From the NCBI GenBank assembly GCA_947631595.1, contig CANRLZ010000009.1, forward strand, positions 1-53,455: a stretch of DNA of 53,455 nucleotides, read 5' to 3'. Position 1 is the first letter of the stretch. The number at the start of each line of letters is the position of its first letter. This document shows, in pieces, positions 26,652 through 36,023 of this stretch. The notes beneath the pieces are model-generated. The model did no database searches and was not told where the DNA came from. It saw nothing but the letters and a program-made list of their open reading frames with translations. The position numbers and the translations under genes were made by a program. Source of the DNA: an uncultured Oscillospiraceae bacterium. GTDB taxonomy: Bacteria > Bacillota > Clostridia > Oscillospirales > Oscillospiraceae.

Positions 26652-27857
26652 GTGGCAAGAAAACGGTTTCGGGACCTGACCTACCGCCAGCAGCTGGCCG
26701 GTGGGCCGGTGGACCTGCCCTTTTTGATGCTGGTGCTGCTCCTCACCGGCATCGGCGTCATCACCGTCTTTTCCGCCTCCTTCGCCTCCGCCTACTACGA
26801 GAGCGGCGACCCCGCCACCTATTTCCGCAGCCAGCTCATCCTGGCCGTGGGCGGGGTCATCGTCATGTTTCTGGTCTCACGGGTGGACTACCAGTATCTG
26901 CGCCGTCTGGCCAAGTGGGGGCTGGTCTTATCCGCCGTGCTGCTGGTGCTGGTGAAGGTGCCCGGCATCGGCATCACCCGCAACGGCGCCAACCGCTGGA
27001 TCCGCCTGCTCGGATTCCAGTTCCAGCCCTCGGAGATCGCCAAGGTGGGGGTCATCCTCTACTTTTCCGCCAAGCTGGCCGACCGCCGGCCGGAGAAGAA
27101 GCGCGTCCGCTGGAACCCCAAGATGACCCTGGGCAAGTTTTTGAACTTCCTGGATCGGATCGGGTTTATGGAGCTGCTGCCCTACCTGGGCGTTCTGCTT
27201 TTGATGACGGTGCTGCTGCTCCTGGAGCCGCATATGTCCGGCGCCATCCTCGTCCTGGCCGGAGGCGCCGCCGTCCTCTTCGCCGGCGGCATCCACTGGG
27301 GCTGGTTCGTGGCCGGAGGCGGGCTGGTGGGCGCCGCCCTGGGGTTCATCATGACCCAGACCGACTACATGGCGCGGCGCCTGTCCACCTTCATCGACCC
27401 CTGGTCTGACCCCCAGAACGCTGGGTGGCAGACCATCCAGTCCCTCTACGCCATCGGCTCCGGCGGCCTGCTGGGCAAGGGCTTCGGCCAGAGCATCCAG
27501 AAGTACCTCTATCTGCCCGAGGAGCATAACGACTTTATCTTCTCCATCTGGTGCGAGGAGATGGGCTTCATCGGCGCGCTGGTGGTCATCGTCCTGTTCG
27601 TCCTGCTCATCCTCCGGGGCTACTGGCTGGCCCTCCACGCCCGGGATAAGTTCGGCGCCCTCCTCATCGTGGGCATCATCACCCTCACCGCCGTCCAGGT
27701 CTTTTTGAACATCGGCGTGGTCACCAACTTCATCCCCCCCACCGGCATCTCCCTGCCCTTCTTCAGCTACGGGGGCACGGCGCTGATCATCCAGCTGGGG
27801 GAGATGGGCATCATCCTGAGCGTATCCCGGCAGATCGAAGCGCCCAGACTGGGCTGA
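26652..27857 (+). CDS. ftsW: SEDS glycosyltransferase FtsW/SpoVE
   Basis: 401 residues, nine or ten membrane helices. Polymerises lipid II at the septum with the class B PBP upstream. Family motifs include ANRWIRLLGFQFQPSEIAK and the C-terminal NFIPPTGISLPFFSYGG. GTG start with an AAAGGGGGGA site. A cytoplasmic loop of about 35 residues (about 140-175) lies mid-protein. murD, normally upstream, is absent. Confidence 0.94.
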   Translation: MARKRFRDLTYRQQLAGGPVDLPFLMLVLLLTGIGVITVFSASFASAYYESGDPATYFRSQLILAVGGVIVMFLVSRVDYQYLRRLAKWGLVLSAVLLVLVKVPGIGITRNGANRWIRLLGFQFQPSEIAKVGVILYFSAKLADRRPEKKRVRWNPKMTLGKFLNFLDRIGFMELLPYLGVLLLMTVLLLLEPHMSGAILVLAGGAAVLFAGGIHWGWFVAGGGLVGAALGFIMTQTDYMARRLSTFIDPWSDPQNAGWQTIQSLYAIGSGGLLGKGFGQSIQKYLYLPEEHNDFIFSIWCEEMGFIGALVVIVLFVLLILRGYWLALHARDKFGALLIVGIITLTAVQVFLNIGVVTNFIPPTGISLPFFSYGGTALIIQLGEMGIILSVSRQIEAPRLG

Positions 27858-27869
27858 GGAGGCCAGAGG

Positions 27870-28994
27870 ATGAAGATCATTTTCACCTGCGGCGGCACCG
27901 CCGGACACATCAGCCCCGCCCTGGCCCTGGCCCGGATGTTCCAGAGCCGACAGTCGGACGTCCAGATCCTCTTTGTGGGCGCGGCGGGGGACTCCATGGA
28001 GTCCCGCCTGGTGCCCAAGGAGGGCTTTGAACTGCGGCAGGTCTCCATCAGCTCCTTCTACCGCAAGCTGAACTGGTCGGGGCTGCGCCACAACGCCAAG
28101 GCGGTGGCCGACATCGCCCGCTCCCGGCTCCAGGCGCGCCGGGTGCTGGACGAGTTTCCCCCCGACCTGGTGGTGGGCACCGGGGGCTACGCCTCCTACC
28201 CCGTCACCCGGGAGGCCGCCCGCCGGGGCATCCCCACCGCCATCCACGAGTCCAACGCCGTGCCGGGCCTCACCACCCGGCGGCTGGCCAACTACGTCGA
28301 CAAGGTCATGCTGGGCCTGCCCGGCGACCTCTCCCAATATCCCCACCCCGACCGGGTGACGGTCACCGGCACGCCGGTGCGCCCGGAGTTTTTCACCCGC
28401 ACCCGCCAGGAGGCGAGAGCGGAGATGGGCATCGCCGACCACAAGCCCCTGGTGCTGGTGAGCTTCGGCTCCCTGGGCGCCGCGGTGATGGACCGGCAGA
28501 TGGTGGACTTCCTGGCCCTCTGCGTGGAGGCCGGCTGTCCCTTCCGGGTGCTGTTCGGCTCGGGGGAGCGGTACTACGACGACGTGCGGGAGGGTTTGGA
28601 GCGCCAGGATATCCACCTGGCCGCCCACCCGGAGCTGGAGGTGCGGCCGTACCTCTACGACATGCCTCTGGCGATGGCCGGGGCCGACCTGGTGCTGTGC
28701 CGGGCGGGGGCGTCCACATTGAGCGAACTCTCCGCCCTGGGCAAGCCGGCGGTGCTCATCCCGTCCCCCAACGTCACCGGCGACCACCAGACCAAAAACG
28801 CCCAGGCCGCCGCGAAAAAGGGCGGGGCAGTCCTGTTGCCCGAGGCCCGATGTACCCCCCAGGGCCTGTTTGACACCGTCACCGCCCTGCTGGCCGACCG
28901 GCCCAGGCGGGAGGCCATGGGCAAGGCCGCGGCCGCCCTGGCGCCCGCCGACGCCGCCCAGCGCATCTACGACACCCTCCTGACGCTCCTCTGA
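27870..28994 (+). CDS. murG: Lipid II synthase MurG
   Basis: 374 residues. Adds GlcNAc to lipid I on the inner face of the membrane. The N-terminal GGTAGHISPALA loop, GTGGYASYP, HESNAVPG and the donor-binding FGSLGA and CRAGASTLSEL motifs are intact. ATG 12 nt after ftsW with GAGGAGG. Slightly longer than average in the middle region, nothing missing. Confidence 0.96.
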   Translation: MKIIFTCGGTAGHISPALALARMFQSRQSDVQILFVGAAGDSMESRLVPKEGFELRQVSISSFYRKLNWSGLRHNAKAVADIARSRLQARRVLDEFPPDLVVGTGGYASYPVTREAARRGIPTAIHESNAVPGLTTRRLANYVDKVMLGLPGDLSQYPHPDRVTVTGTPVRPEFFTRTRQEARAEMGIADHKPLVLVSFGSLGAAVMDRQMVDFLALCVEAGCPFRVLFGSGERYYDDVREGLERQDIHLAAHPELEVRPYLYDMPLAMAGADLVLCRAGASTLSELSALGKPAVLIPSPNVTGDHQTKNAQAAAKKGGAVLLPEARCTPQGLFDTVTALLADRPRREAMGKAAAALAPADAAQRIYDTLLTLL

Positions 28995-29060
28995 CGCCGC
29001 CCAAAGTGGCGCGCATTTCCCCCCTGGCATAGGATGGCCTATGAAAAGGGAGGGATGGAC

Positions 29061-30326
29061 ATGGAGCTGTTGCGTGTGACCGGGGGGCGTCCCCTGGCCG
29101 GGTCCCTGGAGATCCAGGGGGCGAAGAACAGCGTCCTGCCCCTGCTGGCCGCCACCATTTTGGGCCGCGGGGTGAGCGTGCTGCGAAACTGTCCCCGGCT
29201 CACCGACGTGGACGCGTCTCTGGCGATTTTGGAGCACCTGGGCTGCAAGACCGGCTGGGACGGGGATACGGTATGGGTGGACGCCACCGAACTCACCGCC
29301 TGCGCCATTCCCGACGCCCTCATGCGGGCCATGCGCTCGTCGGTGATCTTCCTGGGGCCCATCCTGGGCCGGCTGGGCCAGGCCGCCATCGGCTACCCCG
29401 GCGGCTGTGAGTTGGGGCCGCGGCCCATCGACCTGCACCTGGACGCCCTGCGCACCCTGGGGGCGGCGGTGGAGGAGTGCCCGGAGGGGCTGCGCTGTAC
29501 CGCGCCCCGGCTGCGCCAGGGGGAGATCGACCTGCCCCTGCCCAGCGTTGGAGCCACCGAGAACGCCATCCTGGCCGCCGTGGCCGCCCCGGGCGTCACC
29601 GTCATCCGCAGCGCCGCCCAGGAGCCGGAGATCGTGGAACTCCAGACCTTCCTGCGCTCCATGGGCGCCCAGGTCTCGGGGGCGGGCAGCTCCACCGTGG
29701 TGATCCGGGGCGGCGCGCCCCTCCACGGCGGGGAGATCACGGTGATGGGCGACCGCATCGTCTGCGCCACCTACCTGTGCGGCTGCGCCGCGGCGGGGGG
29801 CGAGATAGAGCTGACCGGGGTGGATCCCCGGCACGTGGCCTCCGTCACCGCCCTGCTGGCCCAGAGCGGCTGCCAGATCGCGGGGGAGGGGCTGACCATC
29901 CGCCTCCGGCGCGACCCCGACACCCCGCTCCTGGCCGCCCCGCGCGTACATACCGCCCCCTATCCCGGCTTCCCCACCGACGCCCAGGCGCCTCTGATGG
30001 CCGCCCTGTGCACCGCCCGGGGCACCGCCGTCTTCGTGGAGAACATCTTTGCCAGCCGCTACCGGCACATCGACGAACTCACCCGCATGGGCGCCTGCAT
30101 CCGCGCCGAGGGGCGGGTGGCGGTGGTCACCGGGGTGGAGCGCCTCCACGGCGCGGCGGTGGAGGCCTTCGACCTCCGGGGCGGAGCCGCCCTGGCCGTG
30201 GCCGCCCTGGGGGCGGAGGGGGAGAGCGTCATCTCCGGCCTGCGCCACATCCGCCGGGGGTACGCGCACCTTTCCCAAGACCTCGCCGCCCTGGGCGCCA
30301 GGGCTGACATCATAGAGAAAGAGTAG
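29061..30326 (+). CDS. murA: UDP-GlcNAc 1-carboxyvinyltransferase MurA
   Basis: 421 residues. First committed step of peptidoglycan synthesis (PEP + UDP-GlcNAc). The GAKNSVLPLLAA motif opens the protein. The catalytic Cys is in GGCELGPRPIDLHL (near 115), so it is the fosfomycin-sensitive Cys type rather than an Asp variant. A second start at 29055 overlaps the AAGGGAGGG site; the ATG at 29061 has normal spacing. murA in dcw clusters is typical of Clostridia. Confidence 0.94.
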   Translation: MELLRVTGGRPLAGSLEIQGAKNSVLPLLAATILGRGVSVLRNCPRLTDVDASLAILEHLGCKTGWDGDTVWVDATELTACAIPDALMRAMRSSVIFLGPILGRLGQAAIGYPGGCELGPRPIDLHLDALRTLGAAVEECPEGLRCTAPRLRQGEIDLPLPSVGATENAILAAVAAPGVTVIRSAAQEPEIVELQTFLRSMGAQVSGAGSSTVVIRGGAPLHGGEITVMGDRIVCATYLCGCAAAGGEIELTGVDPRHVASVTALLAQSGCQIAGEGLTIRLRRDPDTPLLAAPRVHTAPYPGFPTDAQAPLMAALCTARGTAVFVENIFASRYRHIDELTRMGACIRAEGRVAVVTGVERLHGAAVEAFDLRGGAALAVAALGAEGESVISGLRHIRRGYAHLSQDLAALGARADIIEKE

Positions 30327-30334
30327 GGAGAACT

Positions 30335-31114
30335 ATGGCTCAAAAGCAGCGCCGCCGATCCAGATACAGAAAGCGCAGACGGGGCCGGCACCCCGGCATC
30401 TATAAGCTCATCTCCGCCGTTTTGATCTTAGCGGCGGTGGTGGCGGCGTGCGCTGTTTTCTTCCGGGTGGAGCAGATCAACGTGGCGGGCAACAGCCGTT
30501 ACAGCGACCAGGAGATCATCGATGTGGCCGGGGTGAAGGAGGGGGAGAACCTCTTTGCCATCCAGGGCGCCCGGGTCTCCCGGAACCTCCAGAGCCGCCT
30601 GCCCTACGTCCGCACCGTCTCCGTCCGCCGGGGGCTTCCCAGCACCCTGACCATCACCGTCACCGAGAGCGCCGTCCGCGCCGCCGTGGCCCAGGGGGAG
30701 AGCTGGTGGCTCATGGACGAGGACGGCAAGCTCCTGGAGCAGACCGCCGACCTGGGCGCCAACGCGCCGGTCACCGGCATCACCCCGCTGGCGCCCGCCG
30801 TGGGCACCTATCTGGCCGCGGGGGAGGAGGAGGCCCAGCGGGTGGCCTGGCTCAAGGAGCTGCTGGCCGCTCTGGCCGAGGGCGGCCTTGCCGACCGCCT
30901 GGACCGTGTGGATCTCACGGAGGACTACCGCATCACCTTCGGCCTGGACGGCCGTTTCACCGTCCACATCTCCCCGGCCCTGGAGAAGGGGATGGACTAC
31001 TGGCTGCGCCGACTGCCCGTCTACCTGGAGCACGACAGCGTGGAGAAAAATCCCAGCCAGCACTACACCGTGGAGATCATGGACGGCTCCACCGTCCGCT
31101 TTATCCCGGACTGA
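30335..31114 (+). CDS. divIB: Cell division protein DivIB/FtsQ
   Basis: 259 residues. A very basic cytoplasmic tail (1-25), one membrane helix (about 27-45), then a POTRA domain (about 48-118: VEQINVAGNSRYSDQEI) and a beta domain. With FtsL and DivIC it regulates septal wall synthesis. Divergent in sequence; topology and position support the call. Confidence 0.9.
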   Translation: MAQKQRRRSRYRKRRRGRHPGIYKLISAVLILAAVVAACAVFFRVEQINVAGNSRYSDQEIIDVAGVKEGENLFAIQGARVSRNLQSRLPYVRTVSVRRGLPSTLTITVTESAVRAAVAQGESWWLMDEDGKLLEQTADLGANAPVTGITPLAPAVGTYLAAGEEEAQRVAWLKELLAALAEGGLADRLDRVDLTEDYRITFGLDGRFTVHISPALEKGMDYWLRRLPVYLEHDSVEKNPSQHYTVEIMDGSTVRFIPD

Positions 31115-31155
31115 GGAAAAAGTGAAGGAAAGGGCAAAAAATCCACGATTTTCTC

Positions 31156-31184
31156 TTGACCTATCCTGTCAAATGGACTACAAT
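31156..31184 (+). promoter_or_regulatory. Promoter of ftsZ
   Basis: TTGACC, 17-nt spacer, TACAAT in the 166-nt divIB-ftsZ gap. It gives ftsZ its own transcript in addition to read-through. Confidence 0.85.
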
Positions 31185-31280
31185 AAACCCAAGAGACTAC
31201 AAGATATAGGCGTGGTCTGCCCCGGACTACTACAATGCGTGGTGTTTTGACCGGATTTTTTACATAGGAGGGACGCGGAC

Positions 31281-32378
<1,098 letters not shown>

Positions 32379-32417
32379 ACCACCCCGGCGGGTCGCCGCC
32401 GGCGGGATCAAAGGGTC

Positions 32418-32466
32418 AAAAAACACGAAGTTTTGAGACGTCTCCCAAAACTTCGTGTTTTTGCCT
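32418..32466. terminator. Terminator of ftsZ
   Basis: A perfect 17-bp stem (32419-32435 with 32446-32462, 10-nt loop) ends in TTTTT and a further T-run follows. It also carries an A-run on the left, so it could work both ways. Confidence 0.92.
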
Positions 32467-32488
32467 TTTTACCAGAGGAGTTGAGGCT

Positions 32489-33271
32489 ATGAAGGGGAAG
32501 GTCACCTTGCGGCGGGTGCTGGCCGCCCTGTTTCTGGTTCTGTTTCTGGTCTCCGCCGGGATGGTCATTTTCCTCCAGATCCAGGCGGCCCAGGAAAAGC
32601 GCGCCCTGCGGGCGCTGGCCGCCCAGGTGGAGGCGGCCAGGGTGGTGGAGCCGCCCGCCCCGGAGGCGGAGCCGGCCGAGCCGGAGCCGGATCTCTTTGC
32701 GGTGTACGCGGGATTGAAGGAGCGCAACCCGGACTTCTGGGGCTGGCTCACGGTGGAGGGCACCATCATCGACTACCCCGTGATGCACACCCCCGACGAC
32801 CCGGAGCACTACCTCCGCCGGGCCTTTGACGGCACCCACTCCTCCAGCGGCGTGCCCTTCCTGGACGGCGCCTGCTTCGACGGCTGCGGCAACTACATCA
32901 TCTACGGCCACCACATGTCCAACGGCACCATGTTCGCCCCTGTGCTGGACTACGCCGACCCGGAGTACTGGAAGGCCCACCCCACCCTGCGCCTGGACAC
33001 CCCGGAGGCGCTGGGGACCTACGAGGTGGTGGCGGCGTTCTACTCCAAGGTCTTCCGGCAGAACGAGACGGGGGTATTTCGCTACTATCAGTATACCGAC
33101 CTCACCGACCCGGCGGTGTTCGACGACTATGTGACCCAGGTGCGCCAGGCGGCGCTCTACGACACCGGCGTCACCCCCGCCTACGGCGACCAGCTTTTGA
33201 CCCTCATCACCTGTTCCTACCACGTGAAGGACGGCCGGTTCGTCCTGGTGGCGCGGCAGGTGACAGAGTAA
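32489..33271 (+). CDS. srtB: Class B sortase
   Basis: 260 residues. Cysteine transpeptidase that anchors surface proteins to peptidoglycan. An N-terminal membrane anchor (about 9-30) and a Glu/Pro-rich linker precede the catalytic domain. His in IIYGHHMSNGTMF (near 151), Cys in TLITCSY (near 239) and Arg in the last strand (FVLVARQ) form the catalytic set. The subclass is judged from the FWGWLTVEGTIIDYPV region. No LPXTG or NPQTN substrate gene is adjacent. It follows the ftsZ terminator closely, with no clear promoter seen. Confidence 0.92.
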   Translation: MKGKVTLRRVLAALFLVLFLVSAGMVIFLQIQAAQEKRALRALAAQVEAARVVEPPAPEAEPAEPEPDLFAVYAGLKERNPDFWGWLTVEGTIIDYPVMHTPDDPEHYLRRAFDGTHSSSGVPFLDGACFDGCGNYIIYGHHMSNGTMFAPVLDYADPEYWKAHPTLRLDTPEALGTYEVVAAFYSKVFRQNETGVFRYYQYTDLTDPAVFDDYVTQVRQAALYDTGVTPAYGDQLLTLITCSYHVKDGRFVLVARQVTE

Positions 33272-33286
33272 CTACCGGGAGACGCG

Positions 33287-33319
33287 AAAAGGGCGCGGCC
33301 CATGGGGCCGCGCCCTTTT
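33287..33319. terminator. Left copy of a duplicated bidirectional terminator hairpin (repeat copy 1)
   Basis: AAAA, an 11-bp perfect stem with ATG loop, TTTT. It lies after srtB and directly before the 207-bp element. The same hairpin recurs on the other side (33527). Confidence 0.9.
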
Positions 33320-33526
33320 GAGACTGTCAAAGAAGCGGCAGGGCCGCTTCTTTGACATTTTTTACGGCCCGCTGCAGCGCACTCCCCGGCCGCCGCGAGG
33401 GCGGCCGGCTCGCACGTTTGCGGGCCGAGATGTATTTTTTCCGACGTACACGCCGCCGGAAAAAATTTCTTATGAGTCTTTCGCGCCCTGCGGCGCGAAA
33501 CTCTGCGAGGCTTTTTTGACAAGCTG
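33320..33526. mobile_element. Terminator-associated MITE-like repeat element, copy 1 (207 bp)
   Basis: Matches 49660-49865 base for base except for one extra T in a T-run. The ends are imperfect inverted repeats (GAGACTGTCAAAGAAGC against CAGCTTGTCAAAAAAGC, about 13 of 17 matching). It contains four hairpins: a 14-bp perfect one (33326-33356) followed by six Ts; a compound GC-rich one (33366-33426, with inner 9-bp stem 33386-33394/33400-33408); a 9-bp one (33435-33443/33457-33465); and a 9-bp one with CTGC loop (33479-33500). No credible gene. It sits inside the terminator region between convergent srtB and the GGDEF gene. Mobility is inferred from the repeated sequence, the terminal repeats and the duplicated flanks; no transposase is in the window. 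Confidence 0.8.
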
Positions 33527-33562
33527 AAAAGGGCGCAGCCCATGGGGCCGCGCCCGTTTTTT
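33527..33562. terminator. Right copy of the duplicated terminator hairpin (repeat copy 1)
   Basis: Same hairpin as 33287-33319 with one mismatch in the stem, an added G and a longer run of six Ts. It serves srtB-side transcripts and, in reverse, the GGDEF gene ending at 33576. Confidence 0.88.
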
Positions 33563-33575
33563 GACGGGAGGGCAT

Positions 33576-35906
33576 TTACTTGTTCGCCACGGCGGTGAAG
33601 ATCCACATGGTCTCCCGCTTGTTGTCCTCCGCCCGGCGGGGCTGCCGGACCTGGAGCAGGACGGTCTGGCCGTCCGTCCGGCGGTAGGTGATGGACAGGG
33701 CGTCCTGGCGGGAGATGCCGTCCAGGTGATGGAGCAGGGTGGTGTAGTCGCAGAACTCCAAAAACCGCTGCTGATCCTCCGGGACGATCAGCGCCTGGGC
33801 GTAGAGGCGCATAAAGGTCTGGTAGCTGCCCTTGGCCTGGCGCTCCAGAGTGCCCTTGAAATCCTCCGGGACGACCATGCTGCGGTAGGAGTCGTGGTGG
33901 GGTTCCACGAAGAAGACGCCCAAGAAGTTGGGCACCAGGCACGAGAGCAGGGAGTCCGCGTCCTTTTTTGCCGCCAGGGTCTGCTCCAGCTGGGTGTTCA
34001 GCTTCCGGAGCTGCCGCTGTCCGCCCTGGTTGGCGTAGTAGTCCGCCTTCTTCTGGCGCATGTCCGCCTCCGCGGCGGCCACCACGTCGGCGGCCCTGGG
34101 GCCTTGATCCTGCCACGCCAACCCCACGGAGACGCTGTACCCCAGCTTTTCCACCGTCTGGTGGATCTTCGCGATCCGGCTCTCCATCTCCTCCTTGGAC
34201 ATGGATCGCTCCAGCACGGCAAACTCGTCGCCGCCCAGGCGGAAGACGGTGGTGCGGTCGAAGTGGGAGCGCAGGGTGTCCGCCACCGAGCGGAGCATCT
34301 CGTCTCCGGCGTCGTGGCCCAGGTGGTTGTTGATCTCGTGGAGGCCGTTGGCGTCGATGTAGATGCACCCCAGCGAGCCGCTGGACAGGTCCGCCAGCTC
34401 CTCCAGCCGGGTCTCGTAGCTGTTGCGGTTGAGTACGCCGGTGAGTTCGTCCACCTGGCTCATGTAGGCCAGCGCCTGGTAGTTTTTGCTGTTGGCCAGG
34501 GCCATGGAGAAGCTCAGCGCCACCTGCTCCAGAGGGGAGGCGTCCTCCCAGGCCACGTCGGTGTTGATGGCGCCCAGCACGCCGATGTCGCTCTTGCCGT
34601 CCATGGCGCTCAGGCGCACCAGCATCATATTGCGGATGCCCAACTCCCTGGCGCTCTGCCAATCCCGCTCGCCCCAGAGGAAGGGCCGGTTGCTGGAGAA
34701 GGAGCCGGTGGTCATCACCGTCTTGGCGGTCTGGGGGAAGAGCTGGTAGAGGTCGGAGTGCTTGGGGGGCGCCTTGTCCGTCGCGCCGCTGAGGTCGGTG
34801 AGGATCAGCGCGCCGTCATCGTTCAGGGAGAAGAAGACGGTGGCGTCGGCGGCGAGATAGGTGGCCACCTGCTCCATGGCCTCTCCGAACCGCTTTGGCT
34901 GGACGTGGGCCAAAAAGAGGGTCTGCTGCACCGTCTGCATGTACCGGGCGCCCTGGAGGCGCAGGTCGGTGCGCTGCTGCTGCTGGTGGATATCCCAGAG
35001 GAACCACGCGAAAAACAGCCCGGAGATGGTCCCCAGGAGCAGCGCCATGAAGACGAAGAGGAAGAGGATGCTGTTGGCCTGGGCGAAGGCTACGGAGTGA
35101 TCCACCGCCAGGAGGACCATCCAGTCGCTCACGCCCACGGAGGTGTAGTAGAGGGTGGTCTTGTGCTCGGTGGTGGGGTTTTTCAGCAGGACGGAGCCGG
35201 TCAGGCCGTTGTAGATATCCTCGTAGAAGTCCTGGTAGGTGTCGCCCTTGAGGAAGGTGTAGTTGGAGAAGTTCTGGAGCCGGCCTGGCTCGTCGTGCCA
35301 GGGATCCGCCAGGCAGCCGCCGGAGCGGCCCTCCACCAGGAGGAACTGGCTCTCGCCGCCGTAGGCGTCGGAGGGGAAGAGGTAGGGCAGCTGCTCCAGG
35401 TCCACGATGCCGCAGAGGATGGCCACGGTGGCGCCGTTCCGGCGCACGGGGGTGAAGATGCGCACGACGTAGTGGTTGCTGAAGTGCTGATCCACGCTGC
35501 GGGGGAGGACGCCGGTGCCCTCCCGGCTCAGGTTGGAGAAGTTCAGCGTGGGGTCGGTGGTGGGGCCGGTGTGGGTATACACAGTGCCGTCCGGCATGAG
35601 AAGCTCCAGGCGGGTGAGGATCTCCACCGTCCCCAACTCCGACAGACGGCTGTTGCCCTCCGCCACGGAGGTCTGATAGGCGTCGTAGATGAGGCCGGAG
35701 ACCTTGTTCATATAGTTTTGGGCGTGCTCGACGCTGTCCCGTACCTGTTGGGCGGACTGCTCGGTGTACCCCCGCAGATGCCGGACGCAGGTGGCCTTTT
35801 CCACGGAGTAATAGCGGAGCAAGAAGACGGTGAGGATGCTCACGACCATCGCCAACAACAGGAGGATGGACAGGGACTGCTTGTTCTGTTGCAGTTTTTT
35901 CTTCAT
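33576..35906 (-). CDS. Membrane diguanylate cyclase (dCache-like sensor, GGDEF domain)
   Basis: 776 residues. Two membrane helices (about 8-30 and 270-295) flank a ~240-residue extracellular sensor region. A GAF-like stretch (about 310-470) and a GGDEF domain (about 480-620) follow, with DELTGVLNRN and an intact RLGGDEF (near 557), so it should make c-di-GMP. The usual RxxD feedback site five residues before GGDEF is absent. A further ~140-residue C-terminal domain looks PAS-like. The ATG at 35906 has GGGAGGG 9 nt upstream. Ligand unknown. Confidence 0.9.
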   Translation of the reverse strand: MKKKLQQNKQSLSILLLLAMVVSILTVFLLRYYSVEKATCVRHLRGYTEQSAQQVRDSVEHAQNYMNKVSGLIYDAYQTSVAEGNSRLSELGTVEILTRLELLMPDGTVYTHTGPTTDPTLNFSNLSREGTGVLPRSVDQHFSNHYVVRIFTPVRRNGATVAILCGIVDLEQLPYLFPSDAYGGESQFLLVEGRSGGCLADPWHDEPGRLQNFSNYTFLKGDTYQDFYEDIYNGLTGSVLLKNPTTEHKTTLYYTSVGVSDWMVLLAVDHSVAFAQANSILFLFVFMALLLGTISGLFFAWFLWDIHQQQQRTDLRLQGARYMQTVQQTLFLAHVQPKRFGEAMEQVATYLAADATVFFSLNDDGALILTDLSGATDKAPPKHSDLYQLFPQTAKTVMTTGSFSSNRPFLWGERDWQSARELGIRNMMLVRLSAMDGKSDIGVLGAINTDVAWEDASPLEQVALSFSMALANSKNYQALAYMSQVDELTGVLNRNSYETRLEELADLSSGSLGCIYIDANGLHEINNHLGHDAGDEMLRSVADTLRSHFDRTTVFRLGGDEFAVLERSMSKEEMESRIAKIHQTVEKLGYSVSVGLAWQDQGPRAADVVAAAEADMRQKKADYYANQGGQRQLRKLNTQLEQTLAAKKDADSLLSCLVPNFLGVFFVEPHHDSYRSMVVPEDFKGTLERQAKGSYQTFMRLYAQALIVPEDQQRFLEFCDYTTLLHHLDGISRQDALSITYRRTDGQTVLLQVRQPRRAEDNKRETMWIFTAVANK

Positions 35907-35923
35907 GCCGGGCATCCCTCCCC

Positions 35924-35952
35924 TTGTCAAAAGCTCACATTTATATTATAAT
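35924..35952 (+). promoter_or_regulatory. Promoter of the DUF554 gene
   Basis: TTGTCA, 17-nt spacer, TATAAT. It overlaps the oppositely directed promoter of the GGDEF gene. Confidence 0.82.
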
Positions 35953-35973
35953 AGCACGGCTCACAAAAAGCAA
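35945..35973 (-). promoter_or_regulatory. Promoter of the diguanylate cyclase gene
   Basis: Minus strand: TTGCTT (35968-35973), 17-nt spacer, TATAAT (35945-35950). The -10 boxes of the two divergent promoters overlap, so the two should compete for polymerase. Confidence 0.65.
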
Positions 35974-36023
35974 GAAAAAATCGGCGGAATTGCCGACAAA
36001 GTATACAAGGAGATGGAAAACCC

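Noticed and set aside
26928..30278. Open frame of more than 1,100 codons on the minus strand across ftsW-murG-murA
   Set aside because: It lies opposite three clear genes, is rich in His/Gly/Gln as expected from the complement of GC-rich codons, and has no family match or ribosome site.
33318..33527. Short open frame in repeat copy 1, similar to one in copy 2 (49658-49858)
   Set aside because: Similarity follows from identical DNA. The one-T difference shifts the frame between copies, so a conserved protein is unlikely.
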